From Blastopirellula sp. J2-11 (GTDB taxonomy: Bacteria > Planctomycetota > Planctomycetia > Pirellulales > Pirellulaceae): a stretch of DNA of 64,000 bases. The DNA is taken from assembly GCF_024584705.1 (NCBI RefSeq), contig NZ_CP097384.1, positions 6,138,001 to 6,202,000 on the forward strand. Reading direction: 5' to 3'. This document shows, piece after piece, positions 19,606 through 28,178 of the stretch. Below the pieces are notes generated by a model. That model did not search any database. It was not told where the DNA came from and saw nothing but the letters and a program-made list of their open reading frames with translations. Made by a program: the position numbers and the translations under genes. How positions within the stretch are numbered: position 1 is the first letter of the stretch; each line of letters opens with the position of its first letter.

Positions 19606-20042
19606 GGACTTCCAGCTACGGGCAAAATGTCTCACGCCGCGCAGTTCTTCTGCGCTGCTTTCTATGCCGATAGTGTGCTGCCCATAGCTTTGTCATCTCT
19701 AGCATCATCGCTTTGTGCTCTGCATCAAGAACAAAATGTCCCCGATGCGATTCCCGGGCTTACCTGCTGTGCCTGAATCCTGAGCGATGAAACGCTGATT
19801 CTAGAGATGTGATCGAGTGCGACAAGTGGAAGGATTAATGAGACGAATTTTTGGAATGCATGACAACTATAGCATACGAACGCATCGGGAAAAAACCTTA
19901 AATTCGTTAAAAGTCGCCCCCTTCTTGCGCTACATGGGCAAAGTAATGGAGCATCTTTTGCCGAAACAGCGCAGGGGACGCCAAATTGCTTGGCCGAAAA
20001 TAAACAAACGAATTGTTTGGACGCCGGTTCATGTCAGCACAA
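19606..20042. other. Spacer left of the ilvB-tail insertion, no gene recognised
   Basis: An AT-richer stretch from about 19800 to 20042 lies next to the inserted element. Open frames here run into the ilvB-tail duplicate and show no family resemblance. No transposase or integrase fragment was recognised. Confidence 0.35.
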
Positions 20043-20149
20043 AAAGAAAAGCTGGTCAATTTGACCAGCTTTCTTTGCGATGTCAGTTTTTTGGGGACGC
20101 AGGTCGCTTACTCTTTAATGATGTCGTTGACCGTCATGCCGGACGGAAT
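20043..20149. repeat. Left copy of 107-bp direct repeat (ilvB 3' end)
   Basis: This block is identical over 107 bases to 21628-21734. It holds, on the minus strand, the last 13 ilvB codons (ending VNDIIKE), the stop codon and the terminator hairpin. It is cut off from the rest of ilvB, so it is a duplicated tail and not a gene. Sequence diverges abruptly at 20150. To the left a looser similarity (CAGCA-A) extends a few bases. Confidence 0.95.
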
Positions 20150-20181
20150 TGCAAACGACTCGAGATAAAACGGATCAATCG

Positions 20182-20211
20182 TTTCCAATCATTCACCCCC
20201 GAAAGTATACT
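20182..20211 (+). promoter_or_regulatory. Putative promoter of the GIY-YIG gene
   Basis: TTTCCA (20182-20187) and TATACT (20206-20211) are separated by 18 bases and lie 30 bases before the start codon. A GGGGGG run at 20231-20236 precedes the ATG at 20242 as a likely ribosome binding site. Assigned by eye to a housekeeping-sigma consensus. Confidence 0.4.
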
Positions 20212-20241
20212 GCGATCAAACTGCATATCAGGGGGGTCAAA

Positions 20242-21603
20242 ATGGCTATCTTATTTCTCGGCCTGTTTATCTTGGCAATGTTTGGCTGTGCTGGGCTTTT
20301 TTTTTATGCTCAACAAATCGTTGAAAAGAACCACTCTCTTGAGGATCGAATCGATGTCTTGAAAAAATACGAACCTATCGTAAATGTCGAACGGGAGTGC
20401 CAAAGAATTCACTCTGACGCCGTCGAATATGCTCGAACTACTGTTCAAGCGGCGAATAGTGAAGTCGCTGTGTTCCGGGCAGAAATAGAGCAAGCCAAGA
20501 TAGTGGCAGCGCATTACCAGCAGACGGCAGCCGCTATGCAAAATGTTATCGAAGGTTATGGCGCTCAGTATCTTGCATCACCGCATGAATTGCTTGATGA
20601 TCTCGCCACTCATTACGATCATACTTCGGCCGGTGCCGAGCTAAAGAAGGCACGCACCATCTCGAAAGAGATTATTCGAACCGGACGAGCTGCGACATCA
20701 AATGTCGGCGATCCCAATGTGAGGAAGTCCGCCATCGATTTCGTGACGGAAGTTTTCGTAGGAAAGACGGACGCTATCTTGTCTAAGGTCAAAAGCGATA
20801 ACTATGGAATACTGGTGCAGAAACTCGCCGATAGCTTCACGTTGGTGAATCACACTGGCGCAAATTTCGGAAATACTTTCATTACTCCTGAATTCTATGA
20901 AGCCAAACGTCAAGAATTGCAATGGGCGGTCGCCGTACAAGAATTCCGCCAACAAGAAAAAGAAGAGCAGCGACAGATTCGTGAGCAAATGCGAGAGGAA
21001 GAACGCGCGCGACGTGAATTTGAACGTGCTATTCGCGAAGCGGAGGATGAAGAACGGCGACTAAAACAGGCGATGGAACAAGCGAAGCGAGAGCTAGAAT
21101 CCGCTTCTATCGAACAACGTTCCGTCTATGAAGCGAGACTAGCCGAACTGGAGACGAAGCTCGCCGATGCCGAAGCGAAAGGCGAACGAGCAATCTCAAT
21201 GGCCCAGCAGACCAAGCAAGGGAATGTCTATGTCATCTCGAACATCGGTTCCTTTGGCGAAGATGTGTTCAAAGTTGGACTAACGCGACGTCTTGAACCC
21301 ATGGAACGAGTCAAAGAACTTGGCGATGCGAGCGTCCCCTTTTCTTTTGATGTGCATGCCATGATTCCAAGCGAAAATGCACCGGCGCTCGAAGCGGAAC
21401 TTCATCGGCGATTCGCCGCATATCAGGTAAACAAGATTAACTTCCGCAAAGAATTTTTCCGTATCAAAATCGAGCAAATCAAAGAAGTCGCTGAAGAGAT
21501 GGGATACAAGGTGCATTGGACGATGAAAGCATCTGCGGAAGAATATTACGAATCACAAAACATCGAGAATCAATCGGCCGTTGAAGATGTTATGACTATG
21601 TGA
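20242..21603 (+). CDS. DUF4041-like coiled-coil protein with C-terminal GIY-YIG (T5orf172) domain
   Basis: The 453-residue product has an N-terminal membrane span (about 1-24), a helical DUF4041-like region (about 40-230) and a long charged coiled coil (about 240-320, rich in EE, RR and KR). The C-terminal T5orf172/MUG113 GIY-YIG nuclease-type domain (about 327-420) shows VYVIS, FKVGLTRR and the Glu of LEAELHRRF, matching the GIY, YIG, Arg and Glu positions. The family occurs in phages and defence-related islands. It is the only gene of an insertion next to ilvB. A nuclease role is inferred; the membrane anchor is unusual. The ATG at 20242 follows a G-rich ribosome binding site. Confidence 0.8.
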   Translation: MAILFLGLFILAMFGCAGLFFYAQQIVEKNHSLEDRIDVLKKYEPIVNVERECQRIHSDAVEYARTTVQAANSEVAVFRAEIEQAKIVAAHYQQTAAAMQNVIEGYGAQYLASPHELLDDLATHYDHTSAGAELKKARTISKEIIRTGRAATSNVGDPNVRKSAIDFVTEVFVGKTDAILSKVKSDNYGILVQKLADSFTLVNHTGANFGNTFITPEFYEAKRQELQWAVAVQEFRQQEKEEQRQIREQMREEERARREFERAIREAEDEERRLKQAMEQAKRELESASIEQRSVYEARLAELETKLADAEAKGERAISMAQQTKQGNVYVISNIGSFGEDVFKVGLTRRLEPMERVKELGDASVPFSFDVHAMIPSENAPALEAELHRRFAAYQVNKINFRKEFFRIKIEQIKEVAEEMGYKVHWTMKASAEEYYESQNIENQSAVEDVMTM

Positions 21604-21627
21604 TTTGAAAAAATTGCGTGCAGCAAT

Positions 21628-21661
21628 AAAGAAAAGCTGGTCAATTTGACCAGCTTTCTTT
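21628..21661 (-). terminator. ilvB intrinsic terminator
   Basis: A 10-bp stem (AAAGCTGGTC and GACCAGCTTT) with loop AATTT is flanked by A-rich and T-rich runs, so it can work in both directions. It lies 32 bases after the ilvB stop and 24 bases after the stop of the opposing GIY-YIG gene. An identical hairpin exists at 20043-20076 in the duplicated tail. Confidence 0.8.
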
Positions 21662-21734
21662 GCGATGTCAGTTTTTTGGGGACGCAGGTCGCTTACTCTT
21701 TAATGATGTCGTTGACCGTCATGCCGGACGGAAT
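21628..21734. repeat. Right copy of 107-bp direct repeat (native ilvB 3' end)
   Basis: Identical to 20043-20149. This copy is continuous with the intact ilvB gene: 21693-21734 encodes the IlvB C-terminus and 21628-21661 its terminator. Confidence 0.95.
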
Positions 21735-23456
21735 CATCGGCAACACTTGTTCTTGGTACGGGACTTGGACGTCCAGCACGTAAGGCCCGTCGTAATTGAT
21801 CATCTCTTCGATTGCGGCCCGCAGTTCGGACTTGCGACTGACCGTCGCGCCGCCGCAGCCGAAGCCTTTGGCGATCATCACGAAGTCCGGGTAGCGTTCA
21901 GCGGCGTAACGTTCGTTACCATCGCCGGTCGCTTCCGGATGGTGAACCGGGCCCAGATAGGTGTGGGCGCGGTTGCCGGACATGAAACGATCTTCCCACT
22001 GCACGACCATGCCGAGATGCTGGTTGTTGAGCAGCATCACTTTGACCGGCAGTTTTTCGCAGAAGCAGGTCGCCAACTCTTGGATGTTCATCGTGAAGCT
22101 GCCGTCCCCTTCGATGTCGATGCACAACGCGTCAGGGAATGCGACCTGAGCGCCCATCGCGGCCGGCAGACCGAAGCCCATCGTCCCCAGGCCGCTACTG
22201 CTGAGCCACGTGCGGGGCTGCTTGAACTTGTAGAACTGCGCGGCCCACATTTGATGCTGGCCGACGCCGACCGAGATGATCGTCTCACGCTCTTTGCAAA
22301 TCGCGTTCAACTCGGCGATCGCATGTTGCTGCAGGATACCGTCAAACGACGTATCGTACTTCAACGGCTCGTCTTTCTTCCACTTGGCGCACTGTGCGAC
22401 CCATTCTGAAATGTCTTCCGGCTTCTCGACAATATCGCACAGCATGCGCAGCGCCGGTTTCAGGTCGCTGACGACCGGGAAGTGAGCCAGCTTGTTCTTG
22501 TTGATCTCGGACGGATCAATGTCGATATGGATGATCTTCGCTTGCTTGGCGAACTCGGCCAGTTTGCCGGTCACGCGATCGTCAAAGCGAACGCCCAGCG
22601 AAATCAGCAAGTCGCAATTTTGCACCGCGTAGTTCGCGTAAACCGTACCGTGCATCCCCAGCATGTCCATGCTGAGCGGATCGTCGCCGGGAAAGCTGCC
22701 GAGCCCCATCACCGTGGTCGTGATCGGAATGCCGGTCTTTTCGACCAACTCTCGCAGCTCTTCCGAAGCGCCCGAGGTGATGATGCCGCCGCCGGAGTAG
22801 ATCATCGGACGTTTGGCCCGCTTGATCGCCGCGGCGATTTGCTTGATCTGTTCCGGCTTGGCCGTACGGACTTCATAGTTGTAGCCCGGCAGATTCATCG
22901 GACAGTCCCAATCAGGAACAATCTGCTCTAGCTGGACATCTTTCGGAATGTCGATCAACACCGGACCAGGACGACCCGTCGAAGCGATATGGAACGCTTC
23001 TTTCATGATCCGGGTCAAGTCGGCAATGTCGGTCACTAGGTAGTGATGTTTGGTGATGCCGCGACAAACTTCGACGATCGGCGTTTCCTGAAACGCGTCT
23101 GAACCGATGACGGCTCGCGGCACTTGAGCGGTGATCGCGACCATCGGGATGCTGTCAAGCTTGGCGTCGGCGATCGCCGTCACCAGATTGGTTGCGCCCG
23201 GTCCGCTGGTCGCCATGCAAACGCCGACTTTGCCGGTGGTGCGCGCGACGCCTTGAGCGGCGAAACCGCCCCCTTGTTCGTGCCGCGGCAGGATCGTGCG
23301 GATCTTGTCTTTGTAGCGCGTCAGCGCCTGGTGCAACGGCATGCTGCAACCGCCGGGGTAGGCGAAGATGACATCTACGCCGTGCCGTACCAACGATTCG
23401 ATCATGATGTCAGCGCCAAGCATCAGTCCCGTGTCGGTAGCGGTAGTAGCGTTCAC
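21693..23456 (-). CDS. ilvB: Acetolactate synthase large subunit
   Basis: IlvB condenses two pyruvates, or pyruvate with 2-oxobutyrate, using thiamine diphosphate, the first common step of valine, leucine and isoleucine synthesis. The 587-residue product has the N-terminal catalytic-Glu region ([15 protein letters not shown]), the central FAD-binding region and the C-terminal ThDP motif [15 protein letters not shown]. The GTG at 23456 is preferred: it gives normal length and has GGAG upstream, whereas the open frame reaches back to 23606 without family similarity. The small subunit ilvH is not adjacent. The terminal 13 codons are duplicated at 20108-20149. Confidence 0.95.
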   Translation of the reverse strand: MNATTATDTGLMLGADIMIESLVRHGVDVIFAYPGGCSMPLHQALTRYKDKIRTILPRHEQGGGFAAQGVARTTGKVGVCMATSGPGATNLVTAIADAKLDSIPMVAITAQVPRAVIGSDAFQETPIVEVCRGITKHHYLVTDIADLTRIMKEAFHIASTGRPGPVLIDIPKDVQLEQIVPDWDCPMNLPGYNYEVRTAKPEQIKQIAAAIKRAKRPMIYSGGGIITSGASEELRELVEKTGIPITTTVMGLGSFPGDDPLSMDMLGMHGTVYANYAVQNCDLLISLGVRFDDRVTGKLAEFAKQAKIIHIDIDPSEINKNKLAHFPVVSDLKPALRMLCDIVEKPEDISEWVAQCAKWKKDEPLKYDTSFDGILQQHAIAELNAICKERETIISVGVGQHQMWAAQFYKFKQPRTWLSSSGLGTMGFGLPAAMGAQVAFPDALCIDIEGDGSFTMNIQELATCFCEKLPVKVMLLNNQHLGMVVQWEDRFMSGNRAHTYLGPVHHPEATGDGNERYAAERYPDFVMIAKGFGCGGATVSRKSELRAAIEEMINYDGPYVLDVQVPYQEQVLPMIPSGMTVNDIIKE

Positions 23457-23482
23457 CTTTTTCAACTCCGTAGCAGTAACAG

Positions 23483-23511
23483 AAAAAAATGGGATCGCCC
23501 CTGGCGATCCC
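23483..23511 (-). terminator. Terminator hairpin just upstream of ilvB
   Basis: On the minus strand a perfect 9-bp stem (GGGATCGCC and GGCGATCCC, 3-base loop) is followed by ATTTTTTT, 26 bases before the ilvB GTG. If transcription starts at the promoter near 23691-23720, this is an attenuator in the leader. It could instead end the upstream dehydrogenase transcript (stop at 23728). Confidence 0.65.
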
Positions 23512-23690
23512 GGCGGTATTTCTCGCAACGTATAAGGATAGGCGAGTCGCCCGCCAGGTTCAACCAATTGTCGAACTTCTCCGACGCCCGAAATCACCGC
23601 TCCCATGCGCTCTCCCGCCTAATATCGGCGGGCGACAGGCGATAATTCAAAGATCGACCAGCCGGCAGGGGTAGGCCGTTTTTGCGGGAA

Positions 23691-23720
23691 ATTTAACTTC
23701 CGCCGCTTCTGTCAGGTCAA
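23691..23720 (-). promoter_or_regulatory. ilvB: Putative ilvB promoter
   Basis: On the minus strand TTGACC and TTAAAT are separated by 18 bases. They lie just after the stop of the upstream dehydrogenase gene and about 235 bases before the ilvB start, which would give a long leader containing at least two hairpins and the terminator at 23483-23511. Confidence 0.4.
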
Positions 23721-23727
23721 CCACCGC

Positions 23728-24645
23728 TTATCGGTTTCGCCAATCGACGCCGCTGAGCTGACTGAGGGCAAGAAACAACGCCTGAGTTCCGTCGCGGCCA
23801 TGCCCTTGGGACTTCACCCCCTGATAGAGCTGCTCGGCCAGGGCCAGCCCCGGTAAAGCGATTCCCATTCGCCGCGCTTCGGCCAGTGCGATCCCCATAT
23901 CCTTGATAAAATGCTCGACAAAAAATCCAGGATCAAAGTTGTTGTTAATGATTCGCGGGGCCAAATTGGTCAGCGACCAACTACCGGCCGCTCCGGATCC
24001 GACCGATTGCAGAACCGTTTCGAGGTCGAGCCCTGCTTTGTAACCGTACAGCAGACCTTCGCAAACTGCGACCATCCCCGATGCAATTAACGTTTGATTG
24101 ACCATCTTGGTGTGCTGCCCGGCGCCGGGCCCCCCTTGGCGAACGATCGTCTTGCCCATCGTTTCCCAGCAGGGCTGCAGCGCGGCGACGACCGCTTCGT
24201 CGCCGCCGATCATGATCGATAGCCGTGCCTCTTTGGCGCCGATGTCTCCGCCAGAGACCGGCGCGTCAACGCTCGAAACTCCTTTTTCGGCCGCCATTTC
24301 GGCGATTTCAATCGCCAACGAAGGTTGGCTAGTCGTCATGTCGACGATCACATTGCCTGCTTTCGAGCCCGCCAAAACCCCATCGTCCCCCAAGATCACG
24401 GCACGTACGTCGGTCGGAAAACCGACGATGGTGAAAACGACATCGCTCTGTTGGGCGACGGCTTGCGGCGTTTCGCCCCACGCGGCGCCTTGATCTAGCA
24501 GGCGTTGCGCTTTCGCTTTGGTGCGGTTGTAGATGGTCGCCGAGAAGCCTGCGTCGATCAGGTGCCCGCACATGCTGGCGCCCATCACGCCGGTACCGAT
24601 CCAACCAATCTTCGTTTTGCCGGGGGTAATCGAAAGCGGGGGCAT
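23728..24645 (-). CDS. NAD(P)-dependent beta-hydroxyacid dehydrogenase
   Basis: The 305-residue product belongs to the 3-hydroxyisobutyrate dehydrogenase/tartronate semialdehyde reductase family. It has the nucleotide loop [12 protein letters not shown], the substrate motif [14 protein letters not shown] and the catalytic Lys in QHTKMVNQ. The exact substrate (hydroxyisobutyrate, tartronate semialdehyde or another) cannot be decided from sequence. The ATG at 24645 is preferred to the in-frame TTG at 24660 because the usual family N-terminus begins shortly after it. It lies upstream of ilvB on the same strand, so a link to branched-chain amino acid metabolism is possible. Confidence 0.85.
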   Translation of the reverse strand: MPPLSITPGKTKIGWIGTGVMGASMCGHLIDAGFSATIYNRTKAKAQRLLDQGAAWGETPQAVAQQSDVVFTIVGFPTDVRAVILGDDGVLAGSKAGNVIVDMTTSQPSLAIEIAEMAAEKGVSSVDAPVSGGDIGAKEARLSIMIGGDEAVVAALQPCWETMGKTIVRQGGPGAGQHTKMVNQTLIASGMVAVCEGLLYGYKAGLDLETVLQSVGSGAAGSWSLTNLAPRIINNNFDPGFFVEHFIKDMGIALAEARRMGIALPGLALAEQLYQGVKSQGHGRDGTQALFLALSQLSGVDWRNR

Positions 24646-24757
24646 GTCACTGTCTCGCAATGGGGGCGATTGGGAAGGGGAAAAGCGGTTTGCGGCGTGC
24701 GCAACTTAAAACATCAGCGGCCGAAAGTACAGCAGCGAAACCGGCCTGAAAGGAACG

Positions 24758-25216
24758 TCAATCGAGCAGTCGACAACGCGTCTGTTCGTCACAAACGCCG
24801 CAGGCGACTTCCTCGCCGCGACAGCGAGCCAGGCAGACTTCGATCCTCTCGGCCATGATCTCGGCCATTTTTTGATGCAGACCAAGCGGTGCGGTCACCA
24901 AATGACGGACGCCGGGGTGTTGCGCGGCCGCTTGGGCCGCCAGACGCGGGATATCTTGGCTCCAATGCCGGCCCGGCGAGAGAAAATAAGGATGAACGAT
25001 GACCAAACCCGCGCCTTGCTCGACGCACCGGGCGAAAGCGTCAGCGATCGACGGTTCGGCCAATTCCATATGAGCCGCTTCGACAATTGGGCGCCCCGTC
25101 GTTTGGCGGAAGAGCTGCACCACGTCTAACAGCAAGTCGTTGCTGGCGGCACGTCGGCTCCCGTGATCCACCACGACAATGCCGATTGTTTCGTTGTTGG
25201 ATGTTTCGCTCTGCAA
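24758..25216 (-). CDS. CbiX/SirB-like sirohydrochlorin chelatase family protein
   Basis: The 152-residue product resembles single-domain CbiX chelatases that insert cobalt or iron into sirohydrochlorin. It has the N-terminal VVVDHGSRR (metal-binding His) and VIVHPYFLSPGRHWSQDIP with a second His. A cysteine cluster ends the protein (CLARCRG and CGVCDEQTRC), which could bind metal or an Fe-S cluster. The only ATG in frame (25330) adds 38 residues that do not fit the family, so a TTG at 25216 with AAGGA upstream is preferred. It is divergent from the AEC transporter gene; no other tetrapyrrole genes are nearby. Confidence 0.72.
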   Translation of the reverse strand: MQSETSNNETIGIVVVDHGSRRAASNDLLLDVVQLFRQTTGRPIVEAAHMELAEPSIADAFARCVEQGAGLVIVHPYFLSPGRHWSQDIPRLAAQAAAQHPGVRHLVTAPLGLHQKMAEIMAERIEVCLARCRGEEVACGVCDEQTRCRLLD

Positions 25217-25347
25217 GCGAATTTCCTTCGTCTTATGGACAAAATGTTGCGTACGCCTGAAGTTTATCTTCGGCGGACTTCCACATGCTGGCAACCGCCA
25301 AGGCGCCGTTGTGAAGGGAAGAAAAGCCAACTATTCTGGCGAAAGTC

Positions 25348-26916
25348 ATGATCGACCAAATACCAACCATCCTGGGCCTGACCGTCGCCGTTTTTCTGGT
25401 GATGTCGATTGGGGGCTCGGCGCGGCATCTCGGCTGGCTAACTCGCGAAGCCGACGAGGGGATGCTGAAGCTCTGCATCCGCGTCCTCGTCCCGTGTCTG
25501 ATCTTTCGCTCCGTCGTCGGTAATCCGGCGTTCGATGACGCGACCAATATCTACATGCCGCCGCTGTTTGGTTTTGTCAGCGTCGCCGGCGGAACCTTGA
25601 TCGCGGCCTGGATCGCCAAAGCGACCGGTCGCTGGACCGGGATGCTCGACGCCAAGACCTTTAGCTCCTTCGGCGTCTGCGTCGGCATCTTCAACTATGG
25701 TTTTGTCCCGTTGCCGCTGGTCGAAAAACTGTTTGGTGAAGAGGCGCTCGGCGTTCTCTTTCTCCACAATGTCGGCGTCGAACTGGCGATCTGGACCGTT
25801 TGCGTCGGCCTCATCGCCGGCGGGCTGTCGAAAGGTTGGTGGAAGCATGTGCTGAACCCGCCGAGCATTACCATCGTGGTCGCGCTGTCGGTTAACTTTC
25901 TGGGATTGGGGCCGTACATTCCTGAGATGATCCAGCAGGTCATGATAACGCTCAGCGCAGCTGCCATCCCGATGATGATGTTGCTGATCGGGGCGAACTT
26001 CTTTGATCAGATCACCGGCGCTGATGACAGCAACGGCGAGAGTGAGAGCTTTTGGGGAACAGCGACATTGGCGGTGCTGCTTCGGTGCGGCGTCTTTCCG
26101 CTGTTCTATCTTACGGCCGCGGCGCTATTGCCGATCTCACGCGAATTAAAACAAGTCGCTGCAATCGAAGCGGCGATGCCGGCCGCTGTCTTTCCGATCG
26201 TGCTGACGCGACTTTACGGGGGCGAACCACGGATCGCGTTGCGAGTCACAATCGCGACAACGATTATCGGCCTAGTGACGATCCCCCTGTGGATCTCGTC
26301 AGCGATCGGAGTACTGGGGCTGGAAGATTCCTTGATTCACGGCAACGTGCAAAGCGAAAAGTCGCCTGCCGACGTCGAACCACCGAAAGCGACCGCTCCT
26401 CACACCAAAACGCCGGCGACCGTTCCCCCGGCCAATGCGCCAGCCAAAGATGCGGCCGCGCTCGGTCCAGAAGTGGTGGAGATCAACGCCCAAACGATCG
26501 CCGGATTAAAAGTACGCACCAACAACCTGAGCGAAACGAATTCGCTCACCGGCAAGATCAGCAACCTCTACCGGCGCTACTTCACGGAGAAGATCGCCGA
26601 CCTGCTGCCAAATCCTTCGCCACGCTACGCTGTCTATCACAACTATCAACAGCAGAGCCAAGGGGACTACGTCCTGCTGGTCGGCGGCGCCGTTAATCAG
26701 GTGACCAGCGATCAACTTGCAACGGCGACCATTGCGTCGGGCAAATACCTGAAATTCCGCGCTCACGGCAAACAACCGCAAGCCGTGATTGACGCCTGGC
26801 AAGAGATCGCCGCCTACTTCCCCAATAGCCCGCACCGCCGAGCCTATACGACCGATTTTGAGCGTTACGACGACCAATCTCCCGATATGGTCGAAATTTT
26901 CGTTGCGATCGAGTAA
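25348..26916 (+). CDS. AEC-family transporter fused to GyrI-like effector-binding domain
   Basis: Residues 1-325 form an auxin-efflux-carrier (AEC) permease of about ten spans. A Pro/Ala/Lys-rich linker follows (about 330-370). Residues 375-522 are a soluble domain resembling the GyrI-like/integron Cass2 effector-binding fold: VEINAQTIAGLKVRTNN, LYRRYFTEKIADLLPN, YAVYHNY, GKYLKFRAHGKQPQAVID, AYTTDFERYDD and VEIFVAIE. That fold binds small, often cationic molecules. Its fusion to a permease is unusual and suggests ligand-gated export or capture; this is inference. The frame is continuous with no sign of an assembly join. Which side of the membrane the domain faces is not determined. Confidence 0.8.
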   Translation: MIDQIPTILGLTVAVFLVMSIGGSARHLGWLTREADEGMLKLCIRVLVPCLIFRSVVGNPAFDDATNIYMPPLFGFVSVAGGTLIAAWIAKATGRWTGMLDAKTFSSFGVCVGIFNYGFVPLPLVEKLFGEEALGVLFLHNVGVELAIWTVCVGLIAGGLSKGWWKHVLNPPSITIVVALSVNFLGLGPYIPEMIQQVMITLSAAAIPMMMLLIGANFFDQITGADDSNGESESFWGTATLAVLLRCGVFPLFYLTAAALLPISRELKQVAAIEAAMPAAVFPIVLTRLYGGEPRIALRVTIATTIIGLVTIPLWISSAIGVLGLEDSLIHGNVQSEKSPADVEPPKATAPHTKTPATVPPANAPAKDAAALGPEVVEINAQTIAGLKVRTNNLSETNSLTGKISNLYRRYFTEKIADLLPNPSPRYAVYHNYQQQSQGDYVLLVGGAVNQVTSDQLATATIASGKYLKFRAHGKQPQAVIDAWQEIAAYFPNSPHRRAYTTDFERYDDQSPDMVEIFVAIE

Positions 26917-27088
26917 CTCGAAATCATCTCGATCCTCCGCTTGCGTCGATCTTCGGAGGGAAGACCTGTCTCTTGTGACTGCGTTATGACAGGAAGCCCA
27001 ACCAAAGGAGCATCACTGATCACCGCCGCTTCCGTAGCGGCAAGATGGCGCTCTCTTTGGCTCTGCTGAGCTAGTGGAGGAAATATCC

Positions 27089-27244
27089 TTGGACACTCTG
27101 ATTCTATTGCTCATCCTGGTTACCTTCTGCGCGATGCGAGGGCAGAAACGCTGGCAGGTTTATCTGCCGTTCTTCGCTTCTCTGATAGCGACGTTCCTGC
27201 TGTTTCTCGCCCATGCGTCGAGTTCGCTGGACCTCAACTTCTGA
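27089..27244 (+). CDS. DUF5993-family small membrane protein
   Basis: This 51-residue frame begins with TTG after a strong GGAGG (27077-27081). The product starts LDTLILLLILVTFCAMRGQK, has a second hydrophobic span and ends SSLDLNF. Two short spans with an RGxxR-like turn and a C-terminal LNF are the DUF5993 pattern. Members of this family usually sit directly before a DsbB-type gene, as here (13-base gap), so the two products probably work together in periplasmic disulfide formation. Function of the family is not established. Confidence 0.7.
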   Translation: MDTLILLLILVTFCAMRGQKRWQVYLPFFASLIATFLLFLAHASSSLDLNF

Positions 27245-27257
27245 CCGCAGAGTAAGC

Positions 27258-27848
27258 ATGTTCAAGTCGCTTGGATTCTGGATCGCGCATTTTAATGTAC
27301 TCGCCGTGAGCGCGGTCTTGCTTGGCGCCTTTGGCGTTCAGTTTGGAGAGCAAGAGATACCTTGTCCGCTCTGTATGCTGCAACGCATGGCCATGCTGTT
27401 GTGTGCCCTCGGATCGGCTTATGTCATCCTGCAGGCCCGAACCGGCGAGTTGTCGATCCCCCATTTTTCCGCCGGCTATGGCATGAGCATCTTGGCCGCC
27501 GTGTGCGGCGCTGCGATTTCGACACGCCAAGTCTTGCTACATATTGTCCCGCCGGACCCCGGCTATGGAGATCCCGTATTTGGTCTTCATTTGTATACTT
27601 GGGCGCTGGTTGTCTTTGTCGTAGTGTTGATCGATAGCGGCCTCAATCTGATGTTTGCCCGTGAACTTGTGACGAATCAGCCCTTGAAATTCGGCGTGGT
27701 TTCAAAAGGAGTGATCGGCTTGTTGGGAGTCATCATTATCGGCAACCTGTTGAGCGTATTTTGCCAAGAGGGGTTTCACTGGATTCTACCTGATGACCCA
27801 GCGCGATACGAACTGTTTTACGATCTCGGAATATTCAAAGCGAACTAA
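27258..27848 (+). CDS. dsbB: DsbB-type disulfide bond formation protein
   Basis: DsbB passes electrons from the periplasmic oxidase DsbA to quinones. The 196-residue product has four or five hydrophobic spans and the first redox pair C36-x-x-C39 (EIPCPLCMLQRMAM). The second periplasmic cysteine pair of classical DsbB is absent: the loop reads HIVPPDPGYGDPVFGLHLY. This variant is characteristic of DsbB proteins paired with DUF5993. The ATG at 27258 gives the normal N-terminus; the frame extends upstream to 27213 within the preceding gene. No dsbA is adjacent. Confidence 0.82.
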   Translation: MFKSLGFWIAHFNVLAVSAVLLGAFGVQFGEQEIPCPLCMLQRMAMLLCALGSAYVILQARTGELSIPHFSAGYGMSILAAVCGAAISTRQVLLHIVPPDPGYGDPVFGLHLYTWALVVFVVVLIDSGLNLMFARELVTNQPLKFGVVSKGVIGLLGVIIIGNLLSVFCQEGFHWILPDDPARYELFYDLGIFKAN

Positions 27849-27972
27849 TTTCCGCGATTCGCCCTCATAGATAATCGAGTCAAACCAGCTACAATACAGA
27901 AAACCTGGGCAAGCCTCGTCGGTTTCTTCCATAACCGCTTGAGACTGCTAGGCGAGCATTTTCACCACCACT

Positions 27973-28046
27973 GTCTCCGTGGCACAATTGGATAGCGCGT
28001 CGGCCTCCGAAGCCGAAGGTTAGTGGTTCGAATCCACTCGGGGACA
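27973..28046 (+). tRNA. tRNA-Arg (anticodon CCG)
   Basis: A complete 74-base cloverleaf is visible: acceptor GTCTCCG with CGGGGAC, a D-arm with AATTGGATA, an anticodon stem TCGGC/GCCGA with loop CTCCGAA (anticodon CCG, reading CGG), and a T-arm GTGG-TTCGAAT-CCAC. The discriminator base is A; CCA is not encoded. It is on the plus strand and is followed by a terminator. Its position directly beside the SIR2-STAND gene is typical of an island integration site. Confidence 0.93.
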
Positions 28047-28054
28047 CTTTCAAC

Positions 28055-28088
28055 AGCCATTAACTCGCAGGAGTCGATGGCTTTTTTT
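28055..28088 (+). terminator. Terminator after tRNA-Arg
   Basis: AGCCAT and ACTC pair with GAGT and ATGGCT (one internal mismatch), followed by seven T (28082-28088). It lies 9 bases after the tRNA. Confidence 0.75.
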
Positions 28089-28178
28089 GGCGATGGGCGC
28101 CATCAACGGTGGAGCAGTAAAGATACTCATTCGAGCCATTCCATAGGGCGGGACTGAAGCGATCGAGATTTTCTTGAA

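Larger units (their letters stand above)
20150..21627. mobile_element. Insertion between duplicated ilvB tails carrying a GIY-YIG gene
   Basis: The 1478-base segment between two identical ilvB tails, plus one repeat copy, makes a 1585-bp unit. It carries one gene on the plus strand, opposite to ilvB, with its own promoter-like sequence. The layout matches elements that insert at the 3' end of a gene and restore it by carrying a copy of the tail. No integrase is present, so how it inserted is unknown; the GIY-YIG domain of its only gene is a candidate nuclease. A recombination-generated duplication is the alternative. Confidence 0.6.

Noticed and set aside
19817-20362. 181-codon plus-strand frame crossing the left ilvB-tail copy
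   Set aside because: It reads through the ilvB terminator and tail on the wrong strand and overlaps the GIY-YIG start; an artefact of the duplication.
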